From assembly GCF_000003815.2 (NCBI RefSeq), contig NC_049987.1, positions 2,772,920-2,836,919 of the forward strand: 64,000 bases of DNA. The letters are read 5' to 3'. Shown here piece by piece: positions 60,110 to 64,000 of this stretch (positions within the stretch are counted from its first letter, which is position 1; the number at the start of each line of letters is the position of its first letter). Below the pieces are notes generated by a model that worked only from the letters and a program-made list of their open reading frames with translations, was not told the origin of the DNA and made no database searches. A program made the translations under genes and the position numbers. The stretch comes from Branchiostoma floridae. Lineage: Eukaryota; Chordata; Leptocardii; Amphioxiformes; Branchiostomatidae.

Positions 60110-60960
60110 ACTCAAGAACGTGTTGACGGATCGTCATGATTTTAGGTATGTAGATAGAATAAGTGATGACTTACATGATGGAATATTAATTATGCAAATC
60201 AATAACTAATTTGCATAATTAATGAGGAAATTTATAAATCCACTACATTCAATGATAGGACTCTTTCAAACTTTATAGGACTTTGTTACATTATAGCTGG
60301 GAAGGAGAGAAATGTCGATAGATTTCAATTATGCAAAGACGACCTCATTTGCATAATTGATGAATTAATGAGAATTTATGAATGTGTTGACGGATCATCA
60401 TGATTTTTGGTATGTAGATAGCCAAAGTGAAGACCTACATAATGAAGTACTAATCATGAAAATCAACTGCTAATTTGCATAATTAATGGGGAAAGTTAAT
60501 AAATCCTCTGCATTCCCTGATATGACTTTCAAACTTGTCACATGTGCAGCTGAGAAAGAGAGAAATGCCAATACATATCGATTATGCAAGTGAGTTCATC
60601 ATTTGCATAGTTAATGAGAAAATATGAACGTGTTGATGGATCGTCAAGATTTTTGGTATGTAGATAGCCTAAGTAAAACTTACATAATGAGATAATAATC
60701 ATGCAATTAACAACTAATTTACATAATTAATGATAAAGTTCATAAATTCACTGCATTCCATGCTAGGACTTTCAAAGTTGTCGCATATGTAACTGAGAAA
60801 GAGGGCAGAGAGTAAGAGGTGTATGTGTGTGTCCCCTAACGTATTTTTGGAACTGCAGGAGCCGGTTTAGTTTCAGACTAAGTCAAGAAGGGATGAAACG
60901 ATCATCATGATTTTTGGTATGCTGATAGCTTAAGTAATGCTTGATACAATTTGATATTAA
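60110..60960 (+). repeat. Tandem array of diverged ~240-bp units
   Basis: The phrase GTTGACGGATCGTCATGATT with TTTGGTATGTAGATAGC recurs at about 60120, 60383 and 60630, and once more in a weaker form at about 60900. Each unit also holds AATTTGCATAATTAATG and GAGAAAGAGAGAAATG-like blocks. It belongs to the same dispersed family as the repeat copies listed above. Confidence 0.7.
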
Positions 60961-61163
60961 TTATGTAAATTGGGATCTGATGTAAATTGGGATTTTATAA
61001 ACAAACTCCAGGCATATAAAGTAAAATGTAATGAGTAACACATTTTTGTCTACAAACATTGTTCTACATAACAAACCTGATTTATTTGGCAAAGGTATGT
61101 GTTCGTGGAACTATAGTTCAAGGTTTTCTACCAACACAGATGAACTTTCAAGTTACTTTCCAT

Positions 61164-61169
61164 TTTATT
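61164..61169 (-). terminator. Candidate polyadenylation signal of the second LRR gene
   Basis: AATAAA on the minus strand about 475 bases past the stop codon, in a 3' region similar to that of the 48.2 kb paralogue. Confidence 0.35.
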
Positions 61170-61644
61170 CATTAAACAACATGACAGGTCAACAAAGCCT
61201 GAATTAAGATGCAATTTACATGTACAGTTACAGCCATTTGTCAAACTTTGAATATTACAACACATGACTTTAAATTGACTCGGTTACACACAATGTAGCT
61301 TCGAGCCTACTATCAATCCGGCGCCAGTCTCCAATTTGTGTCAAAATATGTGACAGCTAAAATTCTGCACAGGTAAGATCGATAAAAGTTTATATTATTC
61401 GTTTACAACTAAGTGTTTCAAGATTCTGATTGCTTTATAGATAAGATATTTTCTGTGTCTCTCTGGTGAGCTTAGATGGGACTTGTTCCTGTGGGCTTGT
61501 AGGCGTAGTTGGTAAGTTTTGTTTACAAACAGCGGGAGAAACTGCAAGATGGGTGATGTCCTCCATAGCAGAAAGGATTCAGGAAACGACGTCCGCCTCA
61601 GGGGGCCTTGGCTGATTTGATCAGTGATCTCACATGGTCAGTGG

Positions 61645-64000
61645 TCAGATTGAGTTTGCCTTTCCGTACACTGTCACGCGATGGGATTCTGATTTTCCAT
61701 ATAGAATTGCATGTCGGCTAGATCTTGACTGGAAATTGCAAGAAATTCGGTCCACGCTACCATAGTAATCTGCGCTATTTTCTACATTTCTATTGAACGC
61801 TACACTTTGGGATCCCGATGTCCCATACAATGCTGTATGTCGGCGAGATGTGGGCTTGAGATTGTGAAAACTCCTGCCGAAGCTACAATGATGGTCATGG
61901 GTGCTATTTTCTACATTTCGATAGAACGTTACACGGAGGGATTTGGATCTTTCATTCATGTTAGTACGTCGGCTTGTTGATGTTTGAAGGTGTGAGAGTC
62001 CTGTCCGGCTGCCGTGGTAGATGTTGCGACTTTCCCCTTCCACGCCGACTGATGGAAGCGTCAGGTCCACAGCGATGCCATAGTACGATAACGGGATGTT
62101 ATCATCGCTGTCTGGCATGTTGTGATAGGTTGGTTCGATGGAGGGCAATACAGCAGGCAGCGATCTACAGGAGACTAAATCTTGTGACCAACTTGCCGGT
62201 GAGCTTTCCAAAGCGGGGAGAGAAGCTGACCTGATCAAGTCAGTCTGGCCGTCATCTAGGATTTCCCAGTACGTATGGGAGGCAGTGACATCGTCATCTG
62301 AGATCTCGCAATAGTTGGGTTCAATAGTATTCAGGAAAATAGGCAGTGACCTGCAAGATACCAGTTTGCGGTGAGACCAGTCACTGTGTGTGTGAGAAAT
62401 GACGGGGAGAGAAGAAGACCTTGCACGCCCAGGAGCACGCAGTGCTTTGCGGACTCGAACTGCCTTTTTGTTTGAGAGACCCGACCGCTTCAGCAACGCA
62501 GCGATGAGTGTCAGAACCAGACATGATAACAGTACGAGCAAAACGACAGCAGCAATGTGTATGGGGATGAGGGGCTGCGTGTTGTTGTCTTGACCAGGTC
62601 TGATGAAGCCTTGTTGAGTAGAAGTCGATGGCACCACTGTCGTCTGGTGTTGTGACATCAGCATNNNNNNNNNNNNNNNNNNNNNNNNNNNNNNNNNNNN
62701 NNNNNNNNNNNNNNNNNNNNNNNNNNNNNNNNNNNNNNNNNNNNNNNNNNNNNNNNNNNNNNNNNNNNNNNNNNNNNNNNNNNTGTTTATTTCGGTGAGT
62801 ATATAGCATGTTATATTTATATCGTTTTGAGGGGAAACGTTATTTGGGCATTTGCTTTCAGCGGCAGAGCTATTTGTGCTTGTATTATGTTTTGTGCTAT
62901 CCAATGTTACTACAAGGGCTCGCATTGTCGAGTTGCCTTCAAAGAGTAAAGCCATGCTTAGACGTAACCCACCCTGTAAAGCCACCACCAGGCCACCGCT
63001 ATGTTCCCACCCCTGTCTACAATGGGCAATGTCATCATGGGGGGTGTTTTCTTTTCCAGTCTTTATCAGGACAAGAAAACGTGACGACATTTCGAGCTTT
63101 TCCATTTGGATGTCTCGCAAGCCACACTCGGTTGTAACCTGCCTCGGGTCACTGTTTGATAACGCTAAGGCCCACCCCATAGCCTGTTCATTGTTGGGAG
63201 GGTCGTGAGTGATACATAGAAGGTAGTTTGAGACCTTAAATGACACGTCTTGCCTTCTGATGTGACGAGAGTCTTGTACACCGCCGTGATTGTGGAGGGA
63301 AAGACTCCATGCCTCCTCACGTACAACCGTGTTATCGAACATGGTCAACCTCGTGCCAACAACGTGTATCATTTTTACATTTCTTAGGCCCCAGAACGAT
63401 TCTCCGTCCAGAAAAGACAATTTCTCGCCAAGATATAAGCCGTCTATATAATTTAAGAGATGTTCAAATGCACCAGGTGGAATGACCACAATGTTGTTTA
63501 GTTCTAAGTTCAGATGTTTCAGGTGACGGAGCCCAGTGAACCACCCGGGGTCTACTGTTTGAAGATGATTATTCTGCAAATTTAAAATCTCAAGCAAACC
63601 CAGGTCCATAAAGCACCCTGCATTCATCCTTGCTATCTTATTACTAGCCAAGCTCAGCACCCGAAGATTTTTCACACCAGAGAACGAGTGCTGCTTGACA
63701 TGAGTTAGATTATTAAAGTCTAGTAGCATAGTCCAGAGGTTGAATGTATTGGCCAGGGCATTCTCCTCTATGGCTGTGATTTCACATTTTATCAGGGCCA
63801 GAGTCGTAGATTGAGGATTTATTCCCTCCAGAGTGTTTGCCGATAGAAGTCCCATCGGATATCCAACAACTGCAACCACATGCAAATCCACGTGCGCCTG
63901 CATGTAAGATATTAGCTGAGGGAATTCTGGGGTCCTTGTGGCAGTAGAATTGTTCACACACTCGCACGCGATCCATACATGCTGGGGTATCGTTCTCGCT
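61645..64000 (-). CDS. LRR single-pass membrane receptor-like protein, tandem paralogue, 5' end outside window
   Basis: A close paralogue of the 48204-50747 gene, on the same strand. The frame is open to the window edge and the residues before 63957 still match the first copy (IPQH...C-x-C-V), so the start and signal peptide lie beyond the window. It has the same LRR block, ectodomain, membrane helix (AAVVLLVLLSCLVLTLIAALL minus one end), basic CRSLP tail units and YG/NVENS repeats. In this copy the second tyrosine unit reads TYHNM instead of TYCNI, so only one Y-C-x-I motif is kept. About 40 residues just before the helix are hidden by a 119-base gap, but the reading frame continues across it. 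3' untranslated sequence is also similar, so the duplication included the 3' end. Confidence 0.85.
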   Translation of the reverse strand, partial: ARTIPQHVWIACECVNNSTATRTPEFPQLISYMQAHVDLHVVAVVGYPMGLLSANTLEGINPQSTTLALIKCEITAIEENALANTFNLWTMLLDFNNLTHVKQHSFSGVKNLRVLSLASNKIARMNAGCFMDLGLLEILNLQNNHLQTVDPGWFTGLRHLKHLNLELNNIVVIPPGAFEHLLNYIDGLYLGEKLSFLDGESFWGLRNVKMIHVVGTRLTMFDNTVVREEAWSLSLHNHGGVQDSRHIRRQDVSFKVSNYLLCITHDPPNNEQAMGWALALSNSDPRQVTTECGLRDIQMEKLEMSSRFLVLIKTGKENTPHDDIAHCRQGWEHSGGLVVALQGGLRLSMALLFEGNSTMRALVVTLDSTKHNTSTNSSAAESKCPNNVSPQNDINITCYILTEINXXXXXXXXXXXXXXXXXXXXXXXXXXXXXXXXXXXXXXXXMLMSQHQTTVVPSTSTQQGFIRPGQDNNTQPLIPIHIAAVVLLVLLSCLVLTLIAALLKRSGLSNKKAVRVRKALRAPGRARSSSLPVISHTHSDWSHRKLVSCRSLPIFLNTIEPNYCEISDDDVTASHTYWEILDDGQTDLIRSASLPALESSPASWSQDLVSCRSLPAVLPSIEPTYHNMPDSDDNIPLSYYGIAVDLTLPSVGVEGESRNIYHGSRTGLSHLQTSTSRRTNMNERSKSLRVTFYRNVENSTHDHHCSFGRSFHNLKPTSRRHTALYGTSGSQSVAFNRNVENSADYYGSVDRISCNFQSRSSRHAILYGKSESHRVTVYGKANSI
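62665..62783. other. Assembly gap (119 N) inside the second LRR gene
   Basis: 119 undetermined bases in the juxtamembrane ectodomain. The size keeps the frame close to the paralogue. Confidence 0.99.

Noticed and set aside
1-64000. CRISPR arrays, operons or bacterial mobile elements
   Set aside because: The window is an intron-containing animal genome; the regular repeats present are microsatellites, tandem duplications and transposons.

Overview
This window looks like nuclear DNA of a cephalochordate (amphioxus, Branchiostoma-like). Genes are split by GT-AG introns. The protein families (C-type lectin, CYP2-clan P450, secreted polyamine oxidase, large LRR membrane receptors, divergent rhodopsin-type GPCR) fit a non-vertebrate chordate. 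The spaces between exons are full of short non-autonomous DNA transposons. Species assignment is an inference from content, not from a search. Seven runs of N mark scaffold gaps.

Layout. 1-3.3 kb: no recognised gene, apart from a likely 5'UTR exon. 3.3-5.9 kb (+): a two-exon, 388-residue class A GPCR with unusual signature motifs. 5.9-11.6 kb: a pile-up of inverted-repeat transposons, including a nested insertion. 11.6-19.4 kb (+): a seven-exon type II membrane C-type lectin with EPN and WND sugar/calcium motifs. 21.9-26.5 kb (-): a complete seven-exon cytochrome P450 (509 aa). 26.9-27.8 kb: a piggyBac-like MITE. 30.3-38.0 kb (-): a complete nine-exon FAD polyamine oxidase (501 aa) with a signal peptide and a GPI-anchor-like C-terminus. 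Diverged copies of the same ~330 bp segment flank it. 38-48 kb: transposons, including a 2.4 kb CACTA element with TAA target duplication. 48.2-50.8 kb (-) and 61.6-64.0 kb (-, running off the window): two tandem paralogues of a large LRR single-pass membrane protein whose coding sequence lies in one exon. A triplicated promoter/first-exon-like module sits 5' of the first. 51-61 kb between them is mostly repeats.

The genes do not form an operon or an obvious pathway. Lectin and LRR receptors suggest surface recognition, P450 and polyamine oxidase suggest oxidative metabolism, but any link between them would be speculation. The gene models were assembled by hand by matching intron phases. The P450, polyamine oxidase and GPCR models join in frame at every junction. 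The lectin has one unresolved junction (exon 2 to exon 3).
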